A stretch of DNA of 64,000 nucleotides from Morganella morganii (GCF_003996855.1 NZ_NRQY01000002.1:657082-721081); one strand, 5' to 3'. Counted from the first letter of the stretch, positions 20,660 to 29,669 are shown. Program-made: numbers and translations. The notes: generated from the letters alone by a model not told the origin.

Positions 20660-22215
20660 TGAAGATACGTTCCCAAGTCGGCATGGTATTGAACCTGGAT
20701 AAATGTATCGGTTGTCATACCTGCTCTGTCACCTGTAAAAACGTCTGGACCAGCCGCGAAGGGGTGGAATACGCGTGGTTCAATAACGTCGAAACCAAAC
20801 CCGGACTGGGCTACCCGCATAACTGGGAAGACCAGGAAAAATGGAAAGGCGGCTGGATCAAAAATATCCGCGGCAAACTGGTTCCCCGTATGGGTAACAA
20901 AATCGGCCTGCTGTCAAAAATCTTCGCCAACCCTGACCAGCCGGAGCTGGATGATTACTACGAGCCGTTCACTTACGACTATGATCATCTGAAAAACGCC
21001 CCGGAAGGCAATCTGCCGACCGCCCGTCCGCGCTCACTGATCACCGGTCAGCGCATGACAAAAATCGAAAACGGCCCGAACTGGGAAGATGACCTCGGCG
21101 GTGAATTCAGCCGCCGCAGCGCGGACAAAAACTTTGCCGACATGCAGAAAGAGATGTACGGCCAGTTTGAGCAGACTTTTATGATGTATCTGCCGCGTCT
21201 GTGTGAACACTGTCTGAACCCGGCCTGTGTCGCGACCTGTCCGAGCGGCGCGATCTATAAACGTGCGGAAGACGGCATCGTCCTTATCGATCAGGACAAG
21301 TGCCGCGGCTGGCGTATGTGCCTGACCGGCTGTCCGTACAAAAAAATCTACTTCAACTGGAAGAGCGGCAAATCCGAGAAATGTATTTTCTGCTATCCGC
21401 GTATCGAAGCCGGTCAGCCGACAGTCTGCTCGGAAACCTGTGTCGGCCGTATCCGTTACCTCGGTGTGCTGCTCTATGATGCGGATCGCATTGAAGAAGC
21501 GGCAAGTGCGGATAACGAAAAAGATCTGTATGAGCGCCAGCTCGGGATCTTCCTCGACCCGAATGACCCGGAAGTGATCCGCCAGGCACAGAAAGACGGA
21601 ATCCCGCTGAGTGTGATCGATGCAGCACAAAAATCACCGGTCTACAAAATGGCGATGGAATGGAAACTGGCTCTGCCGCTGCATCCGGAATACCGCACAC
21701 TGCCGATGGTCTGGTATGTGCCGCCTCTGTCACCGATTCAGTCTGTCAGCGATGCGGGTATGCTGCCGCACAGCGGCGTACTGCCGGATGTGGAAAGTCT
21801 GCGCATTCCGGTTCAGTACCTCGCCAACCTGCTGACCGCCGGGGATACCGCGCCGGTACTGCGCGCCCTGAAACGGATGCTGGCCATGCGTCACTACAAA
21901 CGCGCGGAAACCGTGGATAAAACCCGCGATATCAGTGCGCTGGAAGAAGTGGGTCTGACAGAAGCCCAGGCACAGGAGATGTACCGCTATCTGGCTATCG
22001 CGAATTATGAGGATCGCTTTGTTATTCCGTCCTCACACCGCGAACTGGCCCGTGAGGCATTCCCTGAGCGCAACGGCTGCGGATTCAGCTTCGGTGACGG
22101 CTGCCACGGCAGCGATACCAAATTTAATCTGTTTAACAGCCGCCGTATCGATGCCATTGATATCACGCAGAAAACATCGGCAGATGCGCCAATCTCAGAG
22201 AGGCATTCATCATGA
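20659..22215 (+). CDS. narH: Respiratory nitrate reductase beta subunit NarH
   Basis: NarH is the iron-sulfur electron-transfer subunit linking NarI to NarG. At 518 residues it is near the family length. The first cysteine group is Cys16, Cys19, Cys22 and Cys26 (DKCIGCHTCSVTCKN). The later groups are LCEHCLNPACVATCPSG, DKCRGWRMCLTGCPY, and KCIFC with CSETC. The Trp in DKCRGWRMC replaces a cysteine, which is the known feature that makes one centre a 3Fe-4S cluster. The gene overlaps narG by one base and narJ by four, so translation is coupled. Confidence 0.98.
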   Translation: MKIRSQVGMVLNLDKCIGCHTCSVTCKNVWTSREGVEYAWFNNVETKPGLGYPHNWEDQEKWKGGWIKNIRGKLVPRMGNKIGLLSKIFANPDQPELDDYYEPFTYDYDHLKNAPEGNLPTARPRSLITGQRMTKIENGPNWEDDLGGEFSRRSADKNFADMQKEMYGQFEQTFMMYLPRLCEHCLNPACVATCPSGAIYKRAEDGIVLIDQDKCRGWRMCLTGCPYKKIYFNWKSGKSEKCIFCYPRIEAGQPTVCSETCVGRIRYLGVLLYDADRIEEAASADNEKDLYERQLGIFLDPNDPEVIRQAQKDGIPLSVIDAAQKSPVYKMAMEWKLALPLHPEYRTLPMVWYVPPLSPIQSVSDAGMLPHSGVLPDVESLRIPVQYLANLLTAGDTAPVLRALKRMLAMRHYKRAETVDKTRDISALEEVGLTEAQAQEMYRYLAIANYEDRFVIPSSHRELAREAFPERNGCGFSFGDGCHGSDTKFNLFNSRRIDAIDITQKTSADAPISERHSS

Positions 22216-22946
22216 TCAGCTTAAAAATCATCGGCTGCCTGCTGGATTACCCGAATGAGGAGCTTTGGGCACACCGCGACGAACTGATTGCAGAGATTGA
22301 ACAGGCGCACGAGCTGCGCCTGACTCAGGCCGCCGCACTGATGTACTTCGTCGCTGAACTGACCGCAGAGCCGCTGCTCGACAGCCAGGCACGCTACAGT
22401 GAATTGTTTGATCGCGGCAGAGCCACCTCTCTGCTGCTGTTTGAACACGTTTATGGTGAGTCGCGCGATCGCGGCCAGGCGATGGTGTCGCTGCTGGAAC
22501 AATATGAGCAGGCCGGGATCACCCTCAACAGCCGTGAACTGCCGGATTATCTGCCGGTTTACCTGGAATATCTCTCTGTTATGCCACCGGAACAGGCCTG
22601 TCAGGGACTGAAAGATATTGCACCGATCCTCGCCCTGCTCGGTGAGCGCCTGCGTCAGCGCGAAAGTCATTATCATGAATTGTTCAGCCTGCTGCTGGCA
22701 ATGGCGGACAGCGATCTGACACTCAGCTCGCTGACCCGTCAGGTGGACGGTGAAGCCCGTGATGACACCCCGGCCGCGCTGGATGCCGTCTGGGAAGAAG
22801 AACAGGTGACATTCCTGGCCGATAAAGGCTGTGACAATTCTGTTCTGACACAACATGAGCGTCGTTTTTCACAGAGTGTCGCCCCGAATTACATTCAGGT
22901 GGGTGACGCGCCGGTTTCCCCTGCGGCGAAAGGAGTAACTCCATGA
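22212..22946 (+). CDS. narJ: Nitrate reductase assembly chaperone NarJ
   Basis: NarJ is a cytoplasmic chaperone of the TorD/NarJ family that helps insert the molybdenum cofactor into NarG and holds NarGH until it docks on NarI. The 244-residue protein is helical and acidic, starts [19 protein letters not shown] and has the family segment [10 protein letters not shown]. It overlaps narH by the ATGA tetranucleotide and narI by another ATGA, so it is made in step with its partners and is not part of the final enzyme. Confidence 0.96.
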   Translation: MISLKIIGCLLDYPNEELWAHRDELIAEIEQAHELRLTQAAALMYFVAELTAEPLLDSQARYSELFDRGRATSLLLFEHVYGESRDRGQAMVSLLEQYEQAGITLNSRELPDYLPVYLEYLSVMPPEQACQGLKDIAPILALLGERLRQRESHYHELFSLLLAMADSDLTLSSLTRQVDGEARDDTPAALDAVWEEEQVTFLADKGCDNSVLTQHERRFSQSVAPNYIQVGDAPVSPAAKGVTP

Positions 22947-23620
22947 ATTTCCTGAATACGTTTTTCTTTGATATCTACCCGTATATCGCAGGCGCAGTCT
23001 TTATCATCGGCAGCTGGCTGCGTTACGACTACGGGCAATACACCTGGCGTGCCGGTTCCAGTCAGATGCTGGATAAAAAAGGGATGCGTCTGGCCTCCAA
23101 CCTGTTCCATATCGGGATCATCGGCATCTTCTTCGGGCATTTCGTCGGGATGCTGACCCCGCACTGGATGTATGAGCCGTTTATCACTGTGGCGCAGAAA
23201 CAGATGCTGGCGATGGTGGCAGGCGGTGCCTGCGGGGTGATGACGCTGATCGGCGGCGGTCTGCTGCTCAAACGCCATCTGACCAACCCGCGTGTCCGTG
23301 CAACATCGTCTGCGGGCGATATTCTGATTATCACTTTGCTGGTAATTCAGGTGATTCTGGGGCTGGGCACGATTCCGTTCTCCGCACAGCACACTGACGG
23401 CAGCGAGATGATGAAACTGGTCGGCTGGGCGCAGTCTGTCGTGACATTTCAGGGTGGCGAATCAGAACATCTGGAAGGGGTTGCCTTTATCTTCCGTATG
23501 CACCTGGTGCTGGGTATGACGCTGTTCCTGATCTTCCCGTTCTGCCGTCTGGTACATATCTGGAGTGCACCGGTCGAATACATTACGCGCCGCTACCAGT
23601 TAGTGCGCAACCGTCATTAA
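22943..23620 (+). CDS. narI: Respiratory nitrate reductase gamma subunit NarI
   Basis: NarI is the membrane cytochrome b subunit that oxidises quinol and passes electrons to NarH. It has 225 residues and five predicted membrane helices. The four haem-ligand histidines known from E. coli are at the same numbers here: His56 and His66 ([18 protein letters not shown]), His187 (FRMHLVLG) and His205 ([10 protein letters not shown]). It is the last gene of narGHJI and is followed by a strong terminator. Confidence 0.97.
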   Translation: MNFLNTFFFDIYPYIAGAVFIIGSWLRYDYGQYTWRAGSSQMLDKKGMRLASNLFHIGIIGIFFGHFVGMLTPHWMYEPFITVAQKQMLAMVAGGACGVMTLIGGGLLLKRHLTNPRVRATSSAGDILIITLLVIQVILGLGTIPFSAQHTDGSEMMKLVGWAQSVVTFQGGESEHLEGVAFIFRMHLVLGMTLFLIFPFCRLVHIWSAPVEYITRRYQLVRNRH

Positions 23621-23658
23621 TTAACAACAACAGTCTCGTCCTTTAAATGCACAGTTTT

Positions 23659-23684
23659 GGGTGGCTCCGGCCACCCCTTTTTTT
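23659..23684 (+). terminator. Terminator of narGHJI
   Basis: GGGTGGC (23659-23665) pairs with GCCACCC (23670-23676) around a four-base loop and is followed by CTTTTTTT. This is a strong intrinsic terminator 38 bp past narI. Confidence 0.92.
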
Positions 23685-23948
23685 AGTACCGTGTAATTTC
23701 TTCAAAAAAAGTTTAAATAACTTACCGGTACAGATTCAAAACAACCGGATTCTCTGCCGCTGTAACGCCGTACTAACATTTTCAACATCATTCATCTTAT
23801 AAAAAAATCTGCTAAATTAATTCAGTAAATCACATTCAGCAGAAACACACTGTTTTATCCCGGTTATGATAGTCACATTTGCTATTTTTCGCTGCTTTTT
23901 TGTTATTAAAATTATTTTGTAATCATTAAAAAATAGTTGAAATTAATA

Positions 23949-23976
23949 TTGACCTGCATCACAAAACTGGTAAGAT
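23949..23976 (+). promoter_or_regulatory. Promoter of peptide gene 1
   Basis: TTGACC (23949-23954) and TAAGAT (23971-23976) are 16 bp apart, with TG one base before the -10 box (extended -10). The predicted start is near 23983, giving a leader of about 50 bases. TTGACCTGCATCAC also resembles an FNR site with two mismatches, overlapping the -35 box. Confidence 0.75.
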
Positions 23977-24032
23977 ACACCCATCGAAGCGAAACACGCT
24001 TACTTAACTAAATTCAAACGCAGGAGTTCATT

Positions 24033-24110
24033 ATGAAAATGATTAAATCTTTCTTTTCTCACCTGACCCATGCTGCTGCTATCATTGCTAAATACAGCAA
24101 AGCATTCTGA
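24033..24110 (+). CDS. 25-residue cationic amphipathic peptide, copy 1
   Basis: The frame encodes MKMIKSFFSHLTHAAAIIAK plus YSKAF. A good AGGAG ribosome-binding sequence lies six bases before the ATG, a near-consensus promoter lies upstream and an intrinsic terminator lies 21 bases after the stop, so it is a complete small gene. The peptide is basic, with a hydrophobic face (FF, L, AAA, II, F) suggesting an amphipathic helix lying on a membrane. I do not recognise the family. It could be a small membrane-binding regulator of a larger protein or a type I-like toxin, but no antisense RNA is evident. Copy 2 differs at 6 of 25 residues, mostly near the start, while the last twelve residues are identical. 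Confidence 0.7.
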   Translation: MKMIKSFFSHLTHAAAIIAKYSKAF

Positions 24111-24126
24111 TTTATCAGACAGATTT

Positions 24127-24157
24127 AAAAAAAGCGCCTTAAAGGCGCTTTTTTATT
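24127..24157 (+). terminator. Terminator of peptide gene 1
   Basis: AAAGCGCC (24131-24138), loop TTAAA, then GGCGCTTTTTT (24144-24154) forms an intrinsic terminator. The same structure recurs after copy 2. Confidence 0.92.
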
Positions 24158-24420
24158 GCCTGCTATCCGGCTTTCAAAAAAAGTTGAAACAACTTACCGG
24201 TACTGATGCACAACAACCTGTTTTTTCGCTGTCATAACGCACCACTAACATTTCAAACATCTTTTCTCTTATAAAAAATTATTTTAAATCAATTCAGTAA
24301 ATCACATTCAGCAGAAACACGCTGTTTTATCCCGGTTATGATGTTCACATCTGCTATTTTTCACTGCTTTTTTGTTATTAAAATGATTTTGTAATCATTA
24401 AAAAATAGTTGAATTTAATG

Positions 24421-24448
24421 TTGACGCACATCACAAAAATGGTAAGAT
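24421..24448 (+). promoter_or_regulatory. Promoter of peptide gene 2
   Basis: TTGACG (24421-24426) and TAAGAT (24443-24448) are 16 bp apart with an extended -10 TG, as in copy 1. The conserved spacing supports a working promoter. Confidence 0.75.
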
Positions 24449-24501
24449 GCACCCATCGAAGCAAAACAGCTTACTAACTTAATTCAAAGCAGGAGTTCAT
24501 T

Positions 24502-24579
24502 ATGAAAAGTATCAAAACTTTCTTCTCTAATCTGACCCGTGCTGCTGCTATCATTGCAAAATACAGCAAAGCATTCTGA
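24502..24579 (+). CDS. 25-residue cationic amphipathic peptide, copy 2
   Basis: The frame encodes MKSIKTFFSNLTRAAAIIAK plus YSKAF. It has the same AGGAG ribosome-binding sequence, promoter and terminator layout as copy 1. Amino-acid differences from copy 1 are conservative or keep the charge pattern, while reading frame, length and start are kept, which argues that the peptide itself is under selection. The function is unknown. It lies directly before the convergent LysR gene and shares its terminator region with that gene. Confidence 0.72.
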   Translation: MKSIKTFFSNLTRAAAIIAKYSKAF

Positions 24580-24595
24580 TTTATCAGACAGATAC

Positions 24596-24624
24596 AAAAA
24601 AAGCGCCTTAAAGGCGCTTTTTTT
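24596..24624. terminator. Shared terminator of peptide gene 2 and the lysR gene
   Basis: AAAAAAAGCGCC (24596-24607), loop TTAAA, GGCGCTTTTTTT (24613-24624) is symmetrical and should stop transcription from both sides. The TAA stop of the convergent lysR gene begins inside the T-run. Confidence 0.9.
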
Positions 24625-25534
24625 ATGTCCGCAGTTTTTTTACCAGGTAATCAATAAACACCATCATATGCGGCGGCTGATAACGCGACGGCGGATAAAG
24701 CAGCCAGGCATCCCCGCTGTACCGGGTTTTAAACGTCCAGTCCGGCAGAATTTGCACAATCTCCCCGCTCTCCAGAGACTTACGCGCCGTAAACACCGGA
24801 AGCCCGCCTATCCCGAGATGTAATTTCACCCCGCCGAGCCGCACACCGCTGTGGTTTGATGAATAACGCCCGTGCACATTCACAGACACCACTTTACTTC
24901 CCTGCTGAAAACGCCAGCGGGTATCTGCCGCTTCCTCACTGAGAAACAAACAGCTGTGCTCTTTCAGTTCCTGCGGATGGGACGGCGTACCGTGCTCCGC
25001 CAGGTATTGCGGCGTGGCACATAAAATATGACTGACCGTAAACAGCCGCTTGCCGATAAGTCCCGGCGGTGGTTCATTGGTAATGCGGATGGCAAGATCG
25101 ATGTCCTCATCAATCAAATCCATATAACGATCTTCCAGTCGCAGCATCACATTCACACCGGAATTCGTCGCGAGGAATTCATTAATAAGGGGATGCACCA
25201 TAAAGTAACCCAGAGCTTTAGGTGCACCCAGGCGTACCTGCCCGGAAGGCGTTTCACTGAACTGGCCGCTGGCACTCATCACCGCACCCGCAGAATTCAC
25301 CAGTGCCTGACAGTGCTGATAAACCGCCTTGCCGCTCTCATTCAGGCGCAGCTTCCGGGTCGTGCGCTGCAATAACCGGGTATTCAGCGCGCGCTCCAGC
25401 CGTGAAACGGCACGACTGATTGCAGAAGGCGTCGCCCCCAGTTGCCGGGCGGCTTCCGAGAAACTGCCGGTTTCCACCACTTTGGCAAACACCGCCATTT
25501 CTTCGAGTAATGCGAGGGTTTCATTTGTGATCAC
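24623..25534 (-). CDS. LysR-family transcriptional regulator
   Basis: This 303-residue protein has a winged helix-turn-helix at about 12-70 (FAKVVETGSFSEAARQLGAT, then PSAISRAVSRLE), followed by a LysR substrate-binding domain to the C-terminus. It resembles the large group of LysR regulators that act on neighbouring divergent genes. The alaX-like gene starts 100 bp away in the opposite direction and may be a target, but this is only positional. The ligand is not known. Confidence 0.88.
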   Translation of the reverse strand: MITNETLALLEEMAVFAKVVETGSFSEAARQLGATPSAISRAVSRLERALNTRLLQRTTRKLRLNESGKAVYQHCQALVNSAGAVMSASGQFSETPSGQVRLGAPKALGYFMVHPLINEFLATNSGVNVMLRLEDRYMDLIDEDIDLAIRITNEPPPGLIGKRLFTVSHILCATPQYLAEHGTPSHPQELKEHSCLFLSEEAADTRWRFQQGSKVVSVNVHGRYSSNHSGVRLGGVKLHLGIGGLPVFTARKSLESGEIVQILPDWTFKTRYSGDAWLLYPPSRYQPPHMMVFIDYLVKKLRT

Positions 25535-25634
25535 AGGGAATAAATCCTTTGCATTTTTGCCGTATTATCATATTACAGTGCCTGCAATACAATGTCAGAC
25601 AACCCGGAACAATAATAATGAGGCTCACATCACC

Positions 25635-26267
25635 ATGACAGAAAAATGCTACCTGACCAGCCGTGCCTTACAAGGCACCGCCACTGTCCTGGAGTGCCGT
25701 CCGGCAGAAGACGGGCGCTATGCGGTTATCCTCGATAAAACCCTGTTTCATCCGCAGGGCGGCGGCCAGTCCGGTGATACCGGTACACTCGGTGACGCAA
25801 CTGTTATTCACACGGCATTTATGCCGGAAGGTATCATTCACTACACGGATATCCCGGTTACCCCCGGCGATGTGCTGATGCAGGTCGATGCGGAAAAACG
25901 TCAGCTGCACTCACGGCTGCATACCGGCGGACACCTGCTCTCTCATGTGATGGAAACGTTCGGCTGGAAACCGACCAAAGGACATCACTGGCCGGATGAA
26001 GGGCGGATACAGTATATCCCGGTCGGCTCCCCGGTGATCATTGAGCCGGAAGATGTCCGCCGTCACTGTCAGGCGCTGATCGACGCGGATCACCCCTGCC
26101 ATCACTATCAGGATGAGGATGGCATGTTTCAGATTCAGTTTGCGGATTTTGAACCTTACTCCTGCGGCGGCACACATGTTCAGTCACTCGGCGAAATCGG
26201 CACACTGGTGCTGAAATCCCTGAAAACCAAAAAGGGCATTCTGTCCGTTCAGTACGACGTCGTCTGA
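25635..26267 (+). CDS. AlaX-type alanyl-tRNA editing hydrolase
   Basis: The 210-residue product matches the free-standing editing domain of alanyl-tRNA synthetase, which removes serine or glycine wrongly attached to tRNA-Ala. The zinc-binding motifs are HTGGHLLSH (HxxxH type) near residue 97 and CGGTH near residue 180, as in the second additional domain of AlaRS. The start at 25635 (MTEKCYLTSRALQG) is chosen for homology. The open frame runs far upstream, but that part overlaps the divergent lysR gene. A GAGG lies about eleven bases before the ATG, a weak ribosome-binding sequence. Confidence 0.87.
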   Translation: MTEKCYLTSRALQGTATVLECRPAEDGRYAVILDKTLFHPQGGGQSGDTGTLGDATVIHTAFMPEGIIHYTDIPVTPGDVLMQVDAEKRQLHSRLHTGGHLLSHVMETFGWKPTKGHHWPDEGRIQYIPVGSPVIIEPEDVRRHCQALIDADHPCHHYQDEDGMFQIQFADFEPYSCGGTHVQSLGEIGTLVLKSLKTKKGILSVQYDVV

Positions 26268-26323
26268 CGGAGCCTGTCTCTCTGCGGCGGCATGCCCGCC
26301 GCCCCTGTTAATCTGCTGAGGTT

Positions 26324-26962
26324 ATGATGAATCTGTTCAACCAGAGTGAATTTCTGGCGCTTGCGCTCGTCCATTTTTTCATTGTTGTCTCGCCGGGACC
26401 GGACTTTGCCGTGACTCTGCGCCAGAGCATTTATCACGGACGCAAAGCCGGACTGATGACGGCGCTCGGTATCGGCGCCGGAATTTCTGTTCATGTGGTG
26501 TACACACTGATTGGCGTCACGGCGCTGATGCAGGCCACGCCATGGCTGATGGATACCGCAAAATACATTGGTGCGGCTTATCTTATCTGGCTGGGGATTC
26601 AGTTTCTGCGCAGCAAAGGAGCGACAGCCGCTATCACGCCGGATAACCCGGATTCCCGCTCGGCACAAACAGCCGGAAAAGCATTTTGGATGGGATTTCT
26701 GACCAACGCAACCAACCCGAAAGCCATGCTCTTTTTCCTGGCCATATTCACCACACTGGTCAGTCCGTCCACACCGGTATCCGTAAAATTATTCTACGGC
26801 GTGTGGATGTGCGGCGTGAATGCAGCCTGGTTTATGGCCGTCTCTGTTCTGTTTTCACACCAGCGCATCCGTGAGCGATTCCTCGCCCACAGCCGGTTAT
26901 TCGACAATGTGATCGGCACCGTTCTGCTGCTGTTTGCCGGGCGTCTTTTGCTGGCGGTCTGA
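26324..26962 (+). CDS. LysE/RhtB-family amino-acid exporter
   Basis: This 212-residue protein has about six membrane segments and the family's N-terminal signature FFIVVSPGPDFAVTLRQS. LysE/RhtB proteins export amino acids or analogues such as homoserine, threonine or lysine. Two ATG codons stand in a row; the second (26327) has the better distance from the GAGG sequence. The internal motifs GAAYLIWLGIQFLRS and GFLTNATNPKAMLFF are typical. The substrate cannot be told from sequence. It follows the alaX-like gene by 56 bp and may be co-transcribed. Confidence 0.88.
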   Translation: MMNLFNQSEFLALALVHFFIVVSPGPDFAVTLRQSIYHGRKAGLMTALGIGAGISVHVVYTLIGVTALMQATPWLMDTAKYIGAAYLIWLGIQFLRSKGATAAITPDNPDSRSAQTAGKAFWMGFLTNATNPKAMLFFLAIFTTLVSPSTPVSVKLFYGVWMCGVNAAWFMAVSVLFSHQRIRERFLAHSRLFDNVIGTVLLLFAGRLLLAV

Positions 26963-27147
26963 TTTTTGGTAATTAATGCTGCCTTTTGCAGTTATAGCCA
27001 AATTCATTGCCACGTTAATAGGTTGATATGGTAATGTTTAAGGACGTTAATAAATACGTGTCTTTATACGCTCATGTATTTACGCCTTGTTGTACCGATG
27101 AGGCCGTCCCGGCACTCATCAGTCACCCGAACAGAACGGAGAAAATA

Positions 27148-28632
27148 ATGATTAAACTGAAAGATATAGAACAGGCTCTGCGTCCTCAGCCATCCTACAA
27201 AATGCTGATTAACGGCCAGTGGACCGAAAGCAGCGATCACGCCAAAAGCCAGACATTCAACCCTGCAACCGGTGAATTATTAGCAGATTACCCGGCCGGT
27301 ACCGCGCAGGATGTTAATACTGCGGTTGCTGCCGCCAAAAAAACCTTTGAAACCTGGCGCCATACCTCCCCTGCTGAGCGTCAGCAGCTGTTACTGAAAA
27401 TTGCCGACCGACTGGACGCCGAAAAAGAACGCTTCGCCACCCTGGAATCCCTCGATAACGGTAAGCCGTACAATGAAGCTATTTCTATCGATTTACCGGC
27501 TGCCATTGACCATTTCCGCTATTTTGCAGGCGCTATCCGCGCCCATTCCGACCAGGCCGATGTGCTGGATGAAAACACCCTGAGTCTGGTGATCCGCGAA
27601 CCGCTCGGCGTTGTCGGTCAGATTATCCCGTGGAACTTCCCGCTGCTGATGGCTGCCTGGAAACTGGCTCCGGTCATTGCCGCCGGAGATACCGTGGTGA
27701 TCAATCCGGCCAGCCTGACCCCGCTGACTCTGCTGGAACTGGGCCGCATCATGAATGATGTGCTGCCTGCCGGGGTAATTAACATTGTTACCGGTCGCGG
27801 TTCTGTAGTCGGCCAGGCTATCCTTGACCATCCGGATGTAGATAAAGTGGCCTTCACCGGCTCCACCAGCGTCGGTTACACCGTTGCCGCCGCCGCCGCG
27901 AAAAAACTGATCCCGGCCACTCTGGAGCTGGGCGGTAAATCCGCCAATATCGTGTTCCCGGATGCCAATATGGAAAAAGCCGTCAAATATGCGGCTATCG
28001 CGATCCTGATGAACCAGGGTCAGGCCTGTGAATCCGGTTCACGCCTGTTCCTGCACAAAGATATTCACGATGAATTCCTGAAAAAACTGAAAGCCCGTTT
28101 TGAATCTGTCAAAGTCGGTGATCCGATGGCGAAAGACACGCAGATGGGCAGTCAGGTCAGTCAGGGACAGCTCGATACCATCCTCAGCTATGTGGAACTG
28201 GCGAAAAAAGAGGGTGCCACCATCCTCACCGGCGGCGAGCGCCTGACCAGTGACGGGCTGGATGCCGGGTTCTTTATGAAGCCGACGATTATCACCAATG
28301 TCACTAACCAGATGCGGGTTGCCCGCGAAGAAATTTTCGGGCCGGTACTGGTGGTGATCCCGTTCAGTGATGAGGATGAGGTTGTCGCAATGGCAAATGA
28401 TTCCGAATACGGACTGGGTGGTGCGGTCTGGACACAGGATATCAACCGTGCGCTGCGTGTGGCGAAAGCCGTCAGAACCGGCCGGATGTGGGTCAATACC
28501 TACCATGAGCTGCCTGCTCATGCCCCGTTCGGGGGATATAAAAATTCCGGACTGGGACGGGAAACCCATAAAATGATGCTGGATGCGTATACAGAAGTGA
28601 AAAACATCTATATCAGCACCAAAGAGTCATAA
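27148..28632 (+). CDS. NAD-dependent aldehyde dehydrogenase
   Basis: The product oxidises an aldehyde to a carboxylic acid. The start at 27148 has GGAG six bases upstream and gives 494 residues, the usual family length; the upstream 40-codon extension looks non-coding. Catalytic Cys294 (GQACESG), general base Glu260 (LELGGKS) and Asn163 (PWNFP) are all present. The cofactor-binding position that is usually lysine (VxKPA) is Asn186 here (VVINPASL); related acetaldehyde-type enzymes of Gram-positive bacteria have Gln there, so this looks like a subfamily trait. It stands alone with its own promoter region and terminator. The substrate is not certain. Confidence 0.9.
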   Translation: MIKLKDIEQALRPQPSYKMLINGQWTESSDHAKSQTFNPATGELLADYPAGTAQDVNTAVAAAKKTFETWRHTSPAERQQLLLKIADRLDAEKERFATLESLDNGKPYNEAISIDLPAAIDHFRYFAGAIRAHSDQADVLDENTLSLVIREPLGVVGQIIPWNFPLLMAAWKLAPVIAAGDTVVINPASLTPLTLLELGRIMNDVLPAGVINIVTGRGSVVGQAILDHPDVDKVAFTGSTSVGYTVAAAAAKKLIPATLELGGKSANIVFPDANMEKAVKYAAIAILMNQGQACESGSRLFLHKDIHDEFLKKLKARFESVKVGDPMAKDTQMGSQVSQGQLDTILSYVELAKKEGATILTGGERLTSDGLDAGFFMKPTIITNVTNQMRVAREEIFGPVLVVIPFSDEDEVVAMANDSEYGLGGAVWTQDINRALRVAKAVRTGRMWVNTYHELPAHAPFGGYKNSGLGRETHKMMLDAYTEVKNIYISTKES

Positions 28633-28644
28633 TATATCACTATC

Positions 28645-28673
28645 AAAAATGCCCGGTACTGCCGGGCATTTTT
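28645..28673. terminator. Bidirectional terminator between aldehyde dehydrogenase and lipoprotein genes
   Basis: AAAAATGCCCGG (28645-28656), loop TACTG, CCGGGCATTTTT (28662-28673) forms a strong symmetrical hairpin between two convergent genes. Confidence 0.93.
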
Positions 28674-28676
28674 TAT

Positions 28677-29669
28677 TTATTTGCTGCTTTTCGCCTCGGG
28701 CGGCAGGTTCTTCTCGGCAGATCGCGCAATACTATACATCCGCTGCATCATCGCACCGTCGGTGGTTTCCGCAACAATAATCACATAGCGCCGCTCTTTC
28801 TGGTCATAGCGGAAATAGGTACATTCCGGTTTACCCCGGCGGTTGTAGTAAATCGCGCCGTTCTCTTCCTGATAGACAATACCTTTCTGCTGATTCAGCC
28901 ATTCCTCAAAACGCCAGCGGTATTTCGGCACTTTCACCAGGTGGATGATCCCTTCCGCATCACTGAGCGGATCGCGGAAGCGGTAAATCTCAGTGTTACT
29001 ATCATCACTTTCGATATGAATGCCGCCGATATCCCGGACATAATCACCGTCTTCCTGTTTTTTCAGATTGAAGGCCAGCATTTCCGGCAGGGTTACAGAG
29101 ATATTTTCAGTCATTCTGATAGTATCACCGGAAACCGGCGGGAAGCCGTTTTGTTTGTAATACTGACGCTGTGTCTCCAGATAAGCTTCATAGGAAGAAG
29201 CTCTGGCGTCAGATACCGCTTTCATACCCGCCAGTTTTTCTGACGTCTGATCGGCACGGGAGAGGGTCATTTTTATTTCGCAGTTAAAAAATCCGCACGC
29301 ACCCTCTTTTTCTGTAGTCAGATAAACAGTCTGTCCGCTGTCGGGTGATGTCCAGGTCGCCTGTATCTCATTCAGTTCAAAGGTATTACCATGGATCTTA
29401 CTGTCAAAATGGTTGCCGTTGTTATCCACCGTGACGCTGTCCGGCTCAAAATAAAAGAATGTGGTGTCTTTCAGGCTGATCATCGTGTCGCGGATAGCGG
29501 CTTTCACATTTTTTTCCGGATCACTGTTCTCCGGCGCATTATCCGCCGGGTTATCATAAGTGACGGTAATATCATCAATCACATAATAGCCGTCCGGCGC
29601 CGGCGGCGGGGTTTCCTTACATCCGGCCAGCAATGCAAATACCACTGATAAAAAAACACCCCTTTTCAT
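28677..29669 (-). CDS. Lipoprotein of unknown function
   Basis: The 330-residue product has a lipoprotein signal (MKRGVFLSVVFALLAGC) with the lipid-accepting Cys17 and a proline-rich linker after it. The mature part is polar and about 310 residues long, with a cysteine pair in the CGFFNCEI segment. I do not recognise the family. It is monocistronic, ends in a shared terminator and is divergent from the TauE-family transporter gene. Confidence 0.75.
   Translation of the reverse strand: MKRGVFLSVVFALLAGCKETPPPAPDGYYVIDDITVTYDNPADNAPENSDPEKNVKAAIRDTMISLKDTTFFYFEPDSVTVDNNGNHFDSKIHGNTFELNEIQATWTSPDSGQTVYLTTEKEGACGFFNCEIKMTLSRADQTSEKLAGMKAVSDARASSYEAYLETQRQYYKQNGFPPVSGDTIRMTENISVTLPEMLAFNLKKQEDGDYVRDIGGIHIESDDSNTEIYRFRDPLSDAEGIIHLVKVPKYRWRFEEWLNQQKGIVYQEENGAIYYNRRGKPECTYFRYDQKERRYVIIVAETTDGAMMQRMYSIARSAEKNLPPEAKSSK

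Larger units (their letters stand above)
23703..24624 (+). repeat. Tandem duplication of a ~470-bp peptide-gene unit
   Basis: Two head-to-tail copies (about 23703-24173 and 24174-24624) share a long upstream segment, a promoter, a short leader, a 25-codon gene and a terminator. Corresponding start codons are 469 bp apart. Identity is high through the region from about CAGTAAATCACATTCAGCAG to the promoter as well as in the gene. The stem near the RNA 5' end differs in a compensatory way: AAGCG/CGCTT (23987-23991, 23997-24001) in copy 1 and AAGC/GCTT (24459-24462, 24469-24472) in copy 2. Confidence 0.9.

Noticed and set aside
23949-23962. FNR site overlapping the -35 box of the peptide gene
   Set aside because: TTGACCTGCATCAC has two mismatches and the match includes the -35 box itself, so it may be coincidence; noted only in the promoter entry.
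27700-27716. Asn in place of the usual Lys in the aldehyde dehydrogenase cofactor motif
   Set aside because: Related acetaldehyde-type enzymes have Gln at this position, so it looks like subfamily variation, not a loss of function.
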